Shown in pieces: positions 38,712 through 50,905 of a stretch of 64,000 nt of DNA. Origin of the DNA: Seriola aureovittata. Taxonomy: Eukaryota > Chordata > Actinopteri > Carangiformes > Carangidae. How positions within the stretch are numbered: position 1 is the stretch's first letter; each line of letters begins with the position of its first letter. The notes beneath the pieces were generated by a model. The model did no database searches and was not told the DNA's origin. It was given only the letters and a program-made list of their open reading frames with translations. The stretch spans positions 18,932,001-18,996,000 of the forward strand of contig NC_079365.1 in NCBI RefSeq assembly GCF_021018895.1, written 5' to 3'. Both the position numbers and the translations under genes were made by a program.

Positions 38712-38714
<3 letters not shown>
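38075..38714 (+). mobile_element. Non-autonomous hAT element inserted within an (AT)n array
   Basis: The termini TAGGGGTGGGCGATATG and (reverse complement) TAGGAGTGGGCGATATG form a 17-bp inverted repeat with one mismatch. Both flanks read ATATATAT, compatible with an 8-bp duplication but not provable inside a repeat. Subterminal ATCGTGA/TCACGAT-type repeats occur on both sides. The 640-bp body contains a CCAAT motif, a truncated BED-finger frame starting at 38314 and an AATAAA at about 38,576. Confidence 0.88.
38314..38574 (+). pseudogene. Decayed BED-finger frame in hAT element
   Basis: The translation begins MAESQTELFAKRNSTSIIWN and continues WFGFSATDQARANVIYKVC. The SIIWNWFGF block matches the BED-domain start, but the first zinc cysteine of the CxxC pair reads Tyr (IYKVC). 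After the GGNTT segment the frame loses the expected His pair. This is a non-functional finger remnant. Confidence 0.65.

Positions 38715-38771
<57 letters not shown>
38715..38771. repeat. (AT)n(GT)n microsatellite, right of hAT insertion
   Basis: An AT array continues for about 32 bp and turns into GT units. Together with 37965-38074 it forms the original target locus split by the hAT element. Confidence 0.95.
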
Positions 38772-39164
38772 GAAAGTGACCTTGCCAAGTCATCCATGAG
38801 AGAGTCAGATCTGCACACGTGTATGTGATCAGAAGGATGGAAGCCTGTGCACTTGATGCTTACATACAGGAAGGTTTTATCTGATTTTGGGGTTACGATG
38901 ATGGCTAAAGGAGGACGTAATGCTGCAGACCATCACTGTCTCACTGCTGATAACCACAGTAAAGGCCACAACCTCCCTCAGCTGGCATTTAAAGTCTGTG
39001 TGAATCACACATCCTATGTCAGACAGGCAGATTGTCTGTGCTCCACAAATCATCAGGGTTTCACTGCCATTTCAAAGGCGCAGTATGGAGCCCAGCTGGA
39101 CTTGAATAGTCTTAATTGTCTGTGTCTGCCAACAGAAGGGACATTGTTCTTTTGTTTACTTGTC

Positions 39165-39420
39165 ATTAGGGATGTCCCAAACACTAATCCACATCCTTTA
39201 ACATTGAGCATTTCCTGATAAGGTAGCTGTATCAGGATAGATTTTTTTTTCTTTCTTGATGTTTTTTTTGTCTACAAACAACCACATACACAGGATAATT
39301 GTCAGAGTTGTTCTCATTCTAATGTCAGTATAGGAAATGCCTTCCATACTGCCTAAAATACTGGATTGGAAATTGATGAGTCTATGCACCAATCCGATAC
39401 CACATAATGTATTGATAAAC
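39165..39420. mobile_element. Possible degraded hAT-like segment
   Basis: TAGGGATGTCCCAAACACT at about 39,168 looks like a hAT 5' end, and ACCAATCCGATACCACATAA at about 39,389 looks like subterminal sequence of the same kind. No right terminus or target duplication was found, so this is a tentative relic. Confidence 0.35.
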
Positions 39421-40374
39421 TTTATCAGTTACTTTAGTTTTACAGCCAGATAAAACGGCAGTTTTCGTGAAAATCAAATAATTTACGGCTCTAAAACAGT
39501 GGCCCACACGAGAAGTTGTGATGTGCCGCCACTAGCAATTACTGTTATAGAGCAGCAAAGAAGAATTGATTTCTGGCAAATAGTGTAACGTTAATTGTTG
39601 GCTGAGGTCACTAAGAGGCGGACAGGTGCAGCTTTTCTAGCCTTTATGGCACTGTTTTGAAATGTGATGGTCAGACAATAGCTAAGGGATTTAGCATTAA
39701 TTCTGAAAAGTCACTATGTCTCAGCTTAAAACTTTTGAGACTATCAGTATAACATCTGTGAAAATCAGACATGTTTTCAATGCACCAGTTGGTAGAATGA
39801 GTATAACTCTATATGTTAATGGCTCATGAGCTGTCTTCCCCTGACAAGCCATGGCATCAGCTAGCTTTGTGGCTAACTAATTTAGCAACATTGGCTGTCA
39901 GCGCTATACTAATGAGGGAGGAAATGATAAGGCTGTTGTTCATGTGGTTGCTAGAACTGTCTTACTGACTGTTTCACAAATAAACGTAAAATCAAGTTTG
40001 TAAAACTTGCAAAAACCAGGCCTGGCTCACACGACTGCTGTCAGGCTGATTTAGGTTATACAACACGAGTAAAGAGGGAGCATGGTTTATTATCATTCAT
40101 GTAATGTATTACATGTCAGAATGAGCATGTTACTGTGAAGAAATGGATTCACAAACGCTGACTCTGTCCTGCTCTGCTCTGGAGTTAGCCGAGCTGTGAT
40201 GCCCTCAGTGAACTAGTTTGTGCCAAAAGGGGAGTCACAGTGATCTCTGGTGGAAAAACTACAAAGTAATGACACTGTAACTCATATAATGTTGGATTTC
40301 CATTACTTTAATTTCTTATTACTTATTGGCCATTAATGATTCACTGGTAGTGATTTATCTGCAATAATTTTAAA

Positions 40375-40422
40375 TTGGCCAGTGAAACTGACTTACTGAT
40401 ATATCAGTCAGGCTCTCTTTAA
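40375..40422. mobile_element. Possible degraded hAT 3' end
   Basis: The stretch reading ACTGATATATCAGTCAGGCT resembles a decayed form of the CGATATATCGG-type subterminal repeat and CTCTA-type end seen in fish hAT families. It is a single end only. Confidence 0.3.
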
Positions 40423-40539
40423 CAGTGGGTTGACAATGACTTTAGGTGAAGGTGACTGTGATGCCCCCATCTTTTACATCTATTTTTGTAAAGTCAGGTA
40501 ACATACAATTGATAAAAAAGATAAAGCAGCGTTGTTTCT

Positions 40540-40750
40540 GCTATAACTGTTATTCCCTGCATTTCCTGTCAGTGCAATTATCACAGATGAAAGAACCAAG
40601 TATGCATGTTTCTAAGATTACATGTATGTATGTAATCTTAGAAACAGATTACATGTATGTATGTAATCTTAGAAACATGCATACTTGGTTCTGGCATTTC
40701 ATCTGTGACAACTACATTGACAGGAAATAGTGGAATAACAGGTTACTGCA
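40540..40750. mobile_element. Foldback palindrome (long inverted repeat)
   Basis: The left arm (about 40540-40623) and right arm (about 40661-40750) are reverse complements over about 80 bp. The inner 30 or so bases match perfectly, with AGAACCAAGTATGCATGTTT on the left and its complement on the right. The 37-bp centre itself repeats the inner arm (TGTAATCTTAGAAACA appears twice), giving nested hairpins. It is probably a small foldback MITE; an RNA hairpin role cannot be excluded. Confidence 0.8.
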
Positions 40751-43700
40751 TGAAAGACATAATCCAAGAGTATTTTTGGTTGCTATTAATTTAGCTGCAC
40801 ACAAAGCTTATCAATATAACCGATACACAAGAAACTACTGAATGCACTTTGTCACATTTACAGTATGTTCTTGGTATGACTGAGTGTATTGGTCATCCTT
40901 GTCAACATTACTACACTGAGTGGGCAACGTAGCATGGGCTGAAGAGTGTGGGTGAGTGGGTGGTTATACTGTATGTGTAATTTGCCAGTTTGTCACAATG
41001 CTTCACTTTAATTGTGTGAAACATTGACAGCCTATGTACAGGATGCTGTAGCACAGTGGACAGAAGGAGGAGTTAGGGATTTTTTGCTGAGAATTTATTT
41101 AACATATTATATTTTTCCCTCCTAATATAGATGTGAATAAAAAGGTTGTTTGGTTGACAAATCCAGAAAAAATCCATCACTCATTGTGGAGTGACTCTGC
41201 AGATTTAACAAATTTCAATCAGATCAGAAAGAATGTCTGGTTTCTTTCTCTGTGTGTTCGCTTTGAAAGGCATTGTTGTGACCAAGAATGGGATTAAGCA
41301 GGTTAAAGCAATTAAACAATAGGGACAAGTGAAGTTGATGTTTGCTGGAACTTTTTCTTTCTTTCTCTGTTAAGATTCTTACGGAGAGAGAATTTTCTTA
41401 GAAATCATCTCTAAAAGCTTTGTTAGTAAAAATGGTTAAAAGAAATAAGTTAAGCATATTTTGTTTAATATACGATGTTGCTGATTTTTTACATAAAATC
41501 AAGCCAGGGGATGTTGTGATCACATAGACAGCTTCTTGAACCTCTAGGCGCAAGGACATCCCATAACTAATGTCGATCGAATCTTGAAACCTAAAGTTCA
41601 AAGATGGTGTTAATGCTCTGTACTTGATGATGCTGAAAAGAAGCTAGACTGCATCACAGTTAACAGAGGGATGCTCTCTGTCCTGTGCAATGCTCAACCA
41701 TACTAACACCATGACGGGGCTTGAAATGAAATGTGTGAAAGCACATTTGCAGCAGTATGAAATGTAAAAAGTAAGCGCAATTTAATACCATGGAAACATC
41801 ACCTCCCTCTTACATGTTCTCACTTAGTTCTTCAGTGACCTTGCACTGGTTAGAATGACACACAGAGGAATAAGAAAAGCATGTCTTGTTACAGTGAAGT
41901 GGCAGCAGGAGGCTGTATTGAGAACATCACATTACTTAAAGGTCACAGGTTTGATCTTTGCTAGAATTTCCTACAGCAAGACACAGACCAGACCCTTGTT
42001 TATTAACTCATTTTCAGTTACTCTGGGTGACAGTGTCATTTAAAAGCTTCGAATATTTTGATAAATGCAGTATCTCTAGCTGGCTGACAGCATTGTCTCT
42101 ACTTCTAAGTTTACTGTAGCAGTAAACTTCCAAAACACGAGGCAGAATATTAGTTTTAATCCATGTTATTAAATGTTGAGTATTCAAGTAGTTTTGTGAC
42201 TGCCTTGTGAAATGTGAGTGCTTGCCACCAATTGTCAAGCACCACAGAACATGAGAGGAGGGAGGTAAAGGTCTGAGATGGAGGTAAGTGATGCATAGCA
42301 CTGCTGTTTTGCACCACAGTGCCTCCTTGGACCAGCCAGCCTGCTCTCTAGTGCCTACTCAGCTTTTTCCCCACAATGTCTACTGCAGTTTTCTCTTCTA
42401 CTCCCTCCTCCGCCTCCTTTACCCACTCCTTATTTTCAGGCAATGTTTTTCCCCCAATTTTCTCCCTTTTCCTCCTGCTTGCTGCTGCAGGCTGCTTCTC
42501 CCGGGGGCCACTCAGACTCTGTTCAAAGAGCCGCCAGCCACTTGCTGCATTTGTGCCAGATTTCATTTGGAACTCTGGACCATACTCTCAATGTTTTCCC
42601 TGTCAGTTAGAAACAGCATCTGTCAGAGTGGCATGGTAACACCCTGAGGGAGAAGATTGAATCCTGTGAGGCTGGAAAATAAAATAAGAGGTATCAAGAG
42701 CTTGTATGTGAAGACATTAGGATGATACATAAAAAAACCTTCTGAGTTATTGAACAATCTATGTAAATTATCAGTGTAATTGTATAAATAGAAAACCAGC
42801 AGCAGAAGCTGAGTATTGAACGTCTCATCTTATGCTACAAATGGCTCTCTGCCATCTGCACAGACTCCAAGGAATCCTTAGCTGACGACACAAAATCTAA
42901 ATCCAGCAGATAACTTAACTTAAACATCACCTCCGTCTATAATGTCTGTGTTTATGGTTATTGCTGCGTCAACCCAGTAACCTCCCTGAGAAACATAGTA
43001 CCTTCCCTTCAGATGGGGAGCTGGGTAGGCTTACTCCTCACTGGTTTAGTGTTTGAATAAGGCAGTACCAAAATGTTAGAGGCCTAGTTTCTAGCCAAGC
43101 CTAGTCAGAGCACGCAGTTATCCACCACTTATAAAAACATTAAAGCCAATACTCTGTGTGGACAAAATTGAGGCAGTATTAAGTAGAAATATTAAAGATG
43201 CTTAACTTGGCTACAGCAGCAAAACACCAGGCCTTTAGGTGTCCTCTTGAGTATCTGGTGTACACAGTGATGTTATAGTTGGCAGCAAATGCAGACATTT
43301 TGTATAAAGTTACTGTATGTGTTGTGCAGAATCAAACTAGTGGTATTAATATAGCTTTTACGGATATGCTGCTGTCCTCTTGATCCTCCCCAATGACTGA
43401 CTCGATTTAGATGTATTGATCGCCTCTGCCACTCTGCATCCCTCTGCCCAGCTTTGTTTTTGTCAACTTAATGCTTTCTGCTCACCTATGCAGAACTAAA
43501 AATTTAACTCTTCAGTACAGCCTGCCCATGCCCATGTGTCATTACATGTGCAGTGATGCGGATAGCACTGATATGTAGTACTTCAACAAGGATTTAAAAA
43601 ATAAAAAATAAAACAGTGCAGGCTATGCATAGTGAAAAGATGTTCGTAACCTAATGAACTCCTTGAATGTAAAGCATAGAGAAAGTCATTTGTGTAGATG

Positions 43701-44909
43701 GAGGGATTTAGCAGTCATTCCCAAAAAGTGAGATGAATCACTAATCTTACTTCTCTTGGGTGTGGTCTGAAATGACAACGTAAATAGGCTAGCAGGTTTA
43801 AGCACATGGTAAAAAGGTCAGTCTAACACCATGATCCAACCTAAAGCTCCTCAGACTTGTCCAGAATTCATGGACAAATACCATGTGCCATTAGACAGAA
43901 ACACTTGTCTCTCCAGGCCTAATATTCATTGTCCTTATTTGTCTGTGGTGTGTAGAGGGAGAACTAGGATGGAACCAGAAGAAAAGAAAGATGGTTTCAT
44001 ATTTCTACTGCAGTGTGCTGCTCAGTGCTCCTGGTTCACTGCAGCATGTTCTCTCTCTGCAGTGCTCACAAAGGCTTCATTTCAGCGTCACAGGCCCAAG
44101 TCAGCTGTACAATCTTTTGTTAACTAGCTTGTAATATTCAACTCATTCTTTTAGTATTTCCAGATGGTCCGTAAACCTGACTTGTGTTTGTAGTGGATGG
44201 TATTTCTGTTGCAGATTCTGTCTGTAGCACCATGTTTTAAAGTAGGGATTGACTATAAGTCAGCACAACAGCATAAACAAAATGTTGAGCAAGGACATAC
44301 AGAGTGCTGATTCATCTTCATGCTGTCAGTGGTACAAGCAACCTGGGACCATACATCTCATACTGTATATTTACCAGGTAGTCAGAGATATGTACTAGAC
44401 TTAATGGGGATACTTCATTTATTATTTATACACAAAAGCAAAAGTCATGTTCATGTTTTTGCTTCATTCCTTGAGGTGGATATGTAAATTTCTGGGGCGT
44501 TTGAAAATTGGTAAAACATACTGAAAATCATTTTAAAGAGAAACTGTATGAGAGGCTGCACCTGACCACACTTAGCTGTGATGATGGGTCATTGTATGTG
44601 CATGATATAATGCAAATGACAAATACAAGAGTCTAGTATAATTAAAATCTAAAGCAAGAACCAAGTGTATTGGCTAGAGATCGACCGATATGGTTTTTTC
44701 AGGGCCGATACCGATTATTAGTAGTCAAGGAGGCCGATAACCGATATTTGGAGCCGATATTTATTTGCAATAAAAGGGAAAATATTGGCGTGAAAATTTT
44801 GAATAATGGAAAAATTCCACTTAACTTTGTTCAAATGCCTTTAATCATATGTTTATTTAACAGCTTTTCAGATTTGCAACATGTTAAAGTTTTTTTTTTC
44901 TTAGACAAT

Positions 44910-45200
44910 AGATATCTTTGTTTTAAAATTCTAACAAAAAATGCAGGGAGCTCCCAGGCTCAGCAGCATGTCTTATAAAGTTAAATGAAAACTTAAACAA
45001 ATAAATAGCTCACTAAAGTTTTCTACAGTAAATAAAGTTTTCCAAAATTTCAATATAACTGAAATGTTAATCTTTCACTTATCTTTGTTTTAAGTTCAAA
45101 CAAAAACAAAAAGTGCAAGGAGTTCCCAGGGTCAGCAGCATCTCTTATAAAGTTAACTGAAAATTTAAATAAATAAATAAATAGTTCCCTGAAGTTTGCA
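44910..45200 (+). repeat. Direct duplication inside the 44.7-kb hAT element
   Basis: Sequence at about 44,915-45,020 (TATCTTTGTTTTAA, GGGAGCTCCCAGGCTCAGCA, CTTATAAAGTTAA) recurs with small changes at about 45,082-45,200. The copies are adjacent direct repeats, so the element grew by local duplication. Confidence 0.75.
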
Positions 45201-45449
45201 GTTTGAAGAATGCAGTTCATGTAGGCTTTATGATGCAGTTACATTATGTCTTAAGTCTTGAACAGCAATATCCTGCTCCTCTCTACAAGAAACTATCAAA
45301 GACAGCTTCAGGACACACTTCATCTAACAATATGTCATTTTCTGCTGCTTGGGATCTCTCAATCAACACAGAAAAAGGTAAAGTACTTGGTAGTTAAACA
45401 GCCATTATTGCCCTACAGTTTTCTCTCAGACAGACGGTACTTGCTGTCA

Positions 45450-46050
45450 GTTTCTGCAGCTTCTCATGTGGCTTACACAAACACACACACACTATTCACT
45501 AGCCATCCCCTCAACGTGCTTCCCTGCAATCTCTCTCTCTCTCTGTGTCTCTCTTTCTCACACACACTTCTTACTTTTATAACTATTTCAGTATCAATGT
45601 TATCAGTAACCTTGTTTCAAGGGATTAAACACTAAATAGCCTAAAGCATCTTCACTTTAATAATCAGTGTTTATCGTAGGAACAGACAGCTGCCGCCAAC
45701 GTCTTGGGCCTCACAGTAACGTTAGTAGTCGTGAGTTGTAGAGTTTCTCATGTGACTTCCACACAAACACACACTTTTCTCTACCATAACAGACATTCTC
45801 CCCATTGCTACAGTCTGCTGAGCATCTAGAGCCGCGGACCGATGGGTTAACGTTACGCTAAAAGCTAACCAGCCTTCACCTCGACGGGCTTCCCTGCAAT
45901 AAAACCGGACATATCGATATTATCAGCAACCTTGTTTCAAGTGATTAACAGGCACGTCTGGAGGGACTGCGAGCAGCAGAGCTGCCGCTTATGTTTATAT
46001 AACGTTAATGGGCTCACAGTAATCTTACTAGTAGTTGTCAGTTGTAGAGG
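45450..46050 (+). repeat. Second tandem duplication (about 300-bp units) in the same hAT element
   Basis: Blocks recur in order: TTCTCATGTG followed by ACACAAACACACAC (45,463 and 45,747), CTTCCCTGCAAT (45,519 and 45,888), TATCAGTAACCTTGTTTCAA versus TATCAGCAACCTTGTTTCAA (45,601 and 45,920), and AGTTGTAGAG (45,734 and 46,040). This indicates two diverged direct repeats. Confidence 0.7.
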
Positions 46051-46172
46051 ACTGGGATTTTTATTACAATTTCGGGAAACTCTGCTGCCTTAACTTACCT
46101 TCAAAACAAGTATTTGCTCTCCGGACCTTCTCCACCGTGTGTGTAAGGACTGTTCATGCACCGCTTACACTG

Positions 46173-46212
46173 CTGATTGGCTGTTACCGTGGCTCTGCTT
46201 GTAACCAATCAG
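46173..46212. promoter_or_regulatory. Inverted CCAAT-box pair within hAT element
   Basis: CTGATTGGCTGTTAC and GTAACCAATCAG form an inverted repeat separated by about 13 bp, each arm carrying a CCAAT (NF-Y-type) motif. Such pairs occur in promoters; here it may be the element's own promoter remnant. Confidence 0.45.
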
Positions 46213-46620
46213 ATGGTGCTGTGGGTGGGACAATGCTGGCGACAGAGTAGTGACAGCAGACAGAGAGGCGCGGCTGCATCATAGCCAAAATAACCCAGTT
46301 TTAAATTGATCTCTTATCGGCTGTCGAATTTTAAAAAAGGCCGATGCCGATATGCGTCAAAATGCTGAATATCGGCGGCGATAATCGGCCCGGCCGATAA
46401 TCGGTCGATCCCTAGTATTGGCCCTTCAATGTATAACGCCCGCCATTAGACCTTTGCAGCTGAACTCTAATCTATGGAAACCCAGCCATGGCAGCTGATG
46501 ATGGGCATGGCTTAAAGTTTGATTATAATATGTGGTAAACCTCTGTGTGTAAAACATCTGCAGCTGTCCTAGAATTGAATGATTTGTGACAGCAGAGCTC
46601 TCAGTTGTGCTTTTAAGTCA

Positions 46621-46646
46621 AGGGTGGGGGTTTGGGGGGGGTGAGG
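46621..46646 (+). other. G-run tract
   Basis: G runs (GGG, GGGGG, GGGGGGGG) with short spacers form a possible quadruplex. Confidence 0.5.
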
Positions 46647-47586
46647 ATTTGTATCAGAAGTTTGCTGTATAAATAGGCTATTTATGCAAATTGCTGTTAG
46701 CTTTTTTCTCTGCTGGCACCAGTGACCTGCACTGTTTCTGTAATCAAGGGCCCTCCACAGCTTAACAGAGAGGAGACCATTTATAAAACCACAAACTGTC
46801 TTTCTGATGATGAGAGAGGAAAGGCGGTACACTGACATGGATTCACATCTTTACACGGTTTTGACTTTCATCCTTTGAATGTCACAAAAAAAAAGGAGAT
46901 TCCGTCTGAATCCTCTTTGTAGCCTGACGGAGAACACAGTTAGCTTTTCTCTCTCTCTGCCTGACTGAACTCCCATGTAGGATATCCCCGGCAGTTCTCG
47001 TCTGTTAGCCTGTCTCCCTCTTCCGCAGCCATCTGCTCGGGTCCATGTGTGTTTTCTGCAGCTGCCAACATACTACACAACACCGTGCTGTGCTTTCCAG
47101 GCCAGCACTGACTGCCTGCTTGCCTTGCTCACGTAAGCCCTGTCTCAAGAGGGAATTCACTCAGGCTGGGTGTAGGTGGATTTATGGATAGAGAGCATGA
47201 AGAACAGCCTTTTGTGACTCAATTTTGCATTTTGTTTAGAAGAGATTGAGGTGTATGAGACAAGCTTAACAGAGGCTATGGAAATTCATACATTCTTCCA
47301 TGACTTCAGCTTGTCTGATACATCACGGCACCATCTCTCCCATTCCATCTAATCTTTCCCTCTCTGACCAGTGCCTCTGTCCTGCTGTTATGTCATAAGT
47401 GTATAGTTTATGATATATATTATATTATAGCCTGACTTCATTTTTGAAGCGGAGACTGATATAATGTCAGGTATTATTTTTGTGATAATTAACTGAAATT
47501 TGCAGTAAATTTACACAAGCTAGCAATTGCTTGTCAAAAATCGAACATTATGATTTCTTCACGTCTGCGTCTGTCGTGGTTTACAC

Positions 47587-48149
47587 TAGGGCTGTCCCAA
47601 ACGACCATTCTTTAAACGATTAATCTAGCGATTATTTTTTCGATTATTTGACTAATCTAACAATTATTTTTTTATTAACCTAACAGTAATTTTATTAAAA
47701 TTATTTTCCAGTTAGTCATTCAATATAACAATTTGCCCCGTTCAACACACACAGAGTCTGCAGACTACCGCACTGTTGGTGTCAAGATTAAAGTATTCCC
47801 AAACTTTGGAGGACCGTGTGTGAGCCTTTTTTGCCGCATATTGCTCCACACGCTCCGTCGTACTGCTGGTAGACGCCGCTGTGTTGTTCAAATAGATTAC
47901 ACAGACGCAAATCATTCACGTAGTCAATGACTTCAATTACGTCACCGCGTTGTCCCAGCCCTTGCGCTGCGCTTGTATCCGGGTAAACCAAAGACGATGG
48001 ATATAAACGGTCCCTTTAGAAAGTTCCAGTTTTGTTCTATGAACATTTACCCTGTGTGGTTTTACAGGACGCATCGACACTAAAATTCCACATCGAATAA
48101 TTTTTATAATCGACAACGTCGATTACGTCGGATAATCGTCCCAGCCCTA
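47587..48149. mobile_element. hAT MITE (563 bp) with perfect 8-bp target duplication
   Basis: The left end TAGGGCTGTCCCAAACGACC and right end (reverse complement TAGGGCTGGGACGATTATC) share TAGGGCTG. It is flanked by perfect GTTTACAC copies (47579-47586 and 48150-48157). Subterminal CGATTA/TAATCG repeats are present on both sides. No coding domain is recognisable. Confidence 0.92.
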
Positions 48150-50880
48150 GTTTACACAGATGTGTAGTTGAGTTATTGCAATGATGAGAGTTGGACATAA
48201 AAGTTGGACAGTAATACTAAAATGTAAACATATGTAAATAAATGTTGCAAATTAGTTCATGAAAATGGCTGACTAATGATGATATAATGATTCCAATCAG
48301 TGTCAACTGATCAAGTGAAATTATCCTGATTATTTTAACTGTAGGGTATTTTTGTGCTAATGTTAATTATTAACATGTGCATCACAGGCATAGTTTAGTG
48401 CTCATAGTGTGTTTCTTTCACTTTTTATTTAGGCAGTAAAATAAACATTGCATATTCCTGTTTGGTGTATTGCAGTGAAACTATTTGAGATGACATGTAA
48501 ACATACAATTTGAAAATACACAAGTCTTGATGCTTTAGGCCGTGTTCAGGTCAACAAAAACACTGCATCAGAAATGCCAGGGGTTGCATTGGTGTAGGCG
48601 TATTGCTACTTGCTACAGGGCACTGGTGAAAGGATAACGTACATACCAGGAAGTCCATTCTGAAGGCTCATCTCTAGACACTCATTAATTCCTCTGCCTG
48701 GCAGAAAACATTGTACTTTTCTTAAAATATAGCAATTTTAACAGGAGCATAGAGGACTTTTCTAAACGGCAACCATAGAAATAATTTTTAGCCTTTATGA
48801 ATGTAACTATGTCACTGTCTAAGTTTTTGTTACAGCCTTTGTTTTCCTTCTATTTCCTTCTATTGTCACATCTTAGGATTTTTAAATCAAGATCCAAATA
48901 GTTGGACACAGGCAGGTAGGATGGTTGGACTTGGATAGGAACTACTTTCTCTCCCCACTTTTCTTTGTACTTCCTCTCTCTCTCTGCAGTTTTAATCTGC
49001 AAAGTGCACCTTGGCCCATTAGTGCAGTAAATCTGAGCCCTCTAACTTGAGCCAGGATGAGTCTGGAGTGTACCGCATTGCTGCAGTCAGCAGCAGCATC
49101 CTCTCAAACTGCAGCTCACTACAGGCATCTCTGTGAGACTGGTGCATTGCTCTACAATATGCTAAAGCCGCTAATCAGGTGTAAACACAAATGTTTTTGC
49201 AGTATCTAAATAGATTAAAACAGCTGATAACCTACTACATTAAACCGCAGAAAGGGCAGAACTGGAGCTTAAGGCCCCATGTGGTAGTTTTCCTAATTTA
49301 TGCAACCATGCGTTAATTGGACAGGTCAGGTTCCACTCCACCGTTCACTTTAAATACGCTTCACTGTAGGATTTTAGTTTTGTGATGTAATGGAGCTGGT
49401 GTTTGCCATATGTTAAAATTTGGGTTGTTGACCAGTCAGTGTTCACCTGATATGATTTTTTTTGCATGATCTTTTTTGTGTGGTTGATCAGAACTATAGT
49501 ATAGATACTCAAAAGCAACAGTAACTTTAACACAAGTTTGCATGAGTTCTATGTTCTTATTGTGTTGGTGAATATTATCGTGTGTGGCTTGTTAAAGTCA
49601 TTGGTGTCTCCTATTGGGACTGGTATCATGTCACTGCTGTGTAAAACTTGACTCCTTGTATACTTTCCCTGCATTGCTTTCTTTTTATATTGTTAGTAGT
49701 GCTGCCAACAATGGTGTTAAGCAATGGTTGGTAGTTGTTTAGTTGCTAGTATGGGCCGAGTGTATGACCTCGCTTACTGTTACATTACTGTTGTCCATTT
49801 CCTCTCTGCGCATTTTGCAAAAAAAAAATTATGTTTTTTGATGTTGTATTGTACTTAAGATTCAGGCGACTTTCTAACAAATATGGACGCTCTCCTTCTG
49901 GGACTCACTCATCTTTATCCTGAACATGTGCTTGCTTACTAGTGGTTCTCAAAAATCAGTGCACAGTTAATAGTTGAAAGACCATCAGAGGACAAAACAG
50001 TTTTTTCTATGTATTTTACACCTGTCCTTGCTCCTGCTCACATCAAAGTATCATTATGATTTCATTCATACACGTTCATCACTGTCAAATTGTTAAATGT
50101 CATCAAATTGCTTGTTTTGTCCAACAATCTGAAATCTAAAGATATTCAATTTACTACCACATGAGTCAAAGAAAAGTAGCAACTCCTCACAGCGGCTGGA
50201 CCTCAGGAATGATATTTGGCAAATATGACTATTGCCCTATACAGTTTCATAGGCTTTTTAGATCCCAGCCCTTGCCAATAGTAAACTTATAGAAACACAC
50301 AAGACACCCATGATGTTGAATATCTGGCAATTTCTTTCCATCTGGGGTGGTATCAGCCTAAATACCCTAAATCCTACTCAGAACAAATGACCGTAAGAAG
50401 CTTTTTCTGTGAGAAAAGTATGCTTTCATAGCCCCCTAGCCAGCCCACCATATCCTCTAATCCACATCAGTGACAAATGATCCGGGAGGACTTTGCTGTG
50501 CTGTTTAGTAGATCTACTGCCATGCCTTTTATCCATCAGGGTCATGCTATCATCATCACCTGATAGCAGGGGTGACCTGTGTCCCATCCTGGCATGATTG
50601 AAATGAAAGGGCAGGGAGCGTTAAATGAGTCCTTGGGAACGTGGGACTCCTTATTCACTGCTTGGGAAATTGATGGTAGAAGAAAGTCACCTTCATGTTA
50701 TCACTATGATGTCGGTTACGAGCCATGACTCACGTGAGTGCAGTCACTGGTGAAACAGGGCAGCACGGGCTGCTCAGCTCACAGCTTTGTCAGGGTGACA
50801 TAGATGCCACTCTCTCCGCTGTTCTCCTCATTTTATTTTCTACACTACAGTAAACTGGGCTAAAACATCAGCAGTGTCGC

Positions 50881-50905
50881 TCCCCTCCCTCCCTCCCTCC
50901 CTCCC
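50881..50905 (-). other. G-quadruplex-prone (GGGA)n tract on minus strand
   Basis: The plus strand reads CCCC TCCC repeated, giving six G runs of three or more separated by single A on the minus strand. It lies about 1.7 kb upstream of the kcnab2 start-codon exon. Confidence 0.75.

Larger units (their letters stand above)
44675..46414. mobile_element. hAT element (1.74 kb) with perfect 8-bp target duplication
   Basis: The left end TAGAGATCGACCGATA pairs with the reverse complement of the right end (TAGGGATCGACCGATTATC). It is flanked by a perfect GTATTGGC duplication (44667-44674 and 46415-46422). CCGATA/TATCGG subterminal repeats occur at both ends. No transposase domain is recognisable in the interior, which instead holds internal duplications and a GC-richer segment with inverted CCAAT boxes. 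Confidence 0.92.

Noticed and set aside
42348..42566. Lys/Glu-rich minus-strand frame resembling a charged protein
   Set aside because: It derives from a CT/CCT-rich tract; opposite frames are equally open and there is no exon context.
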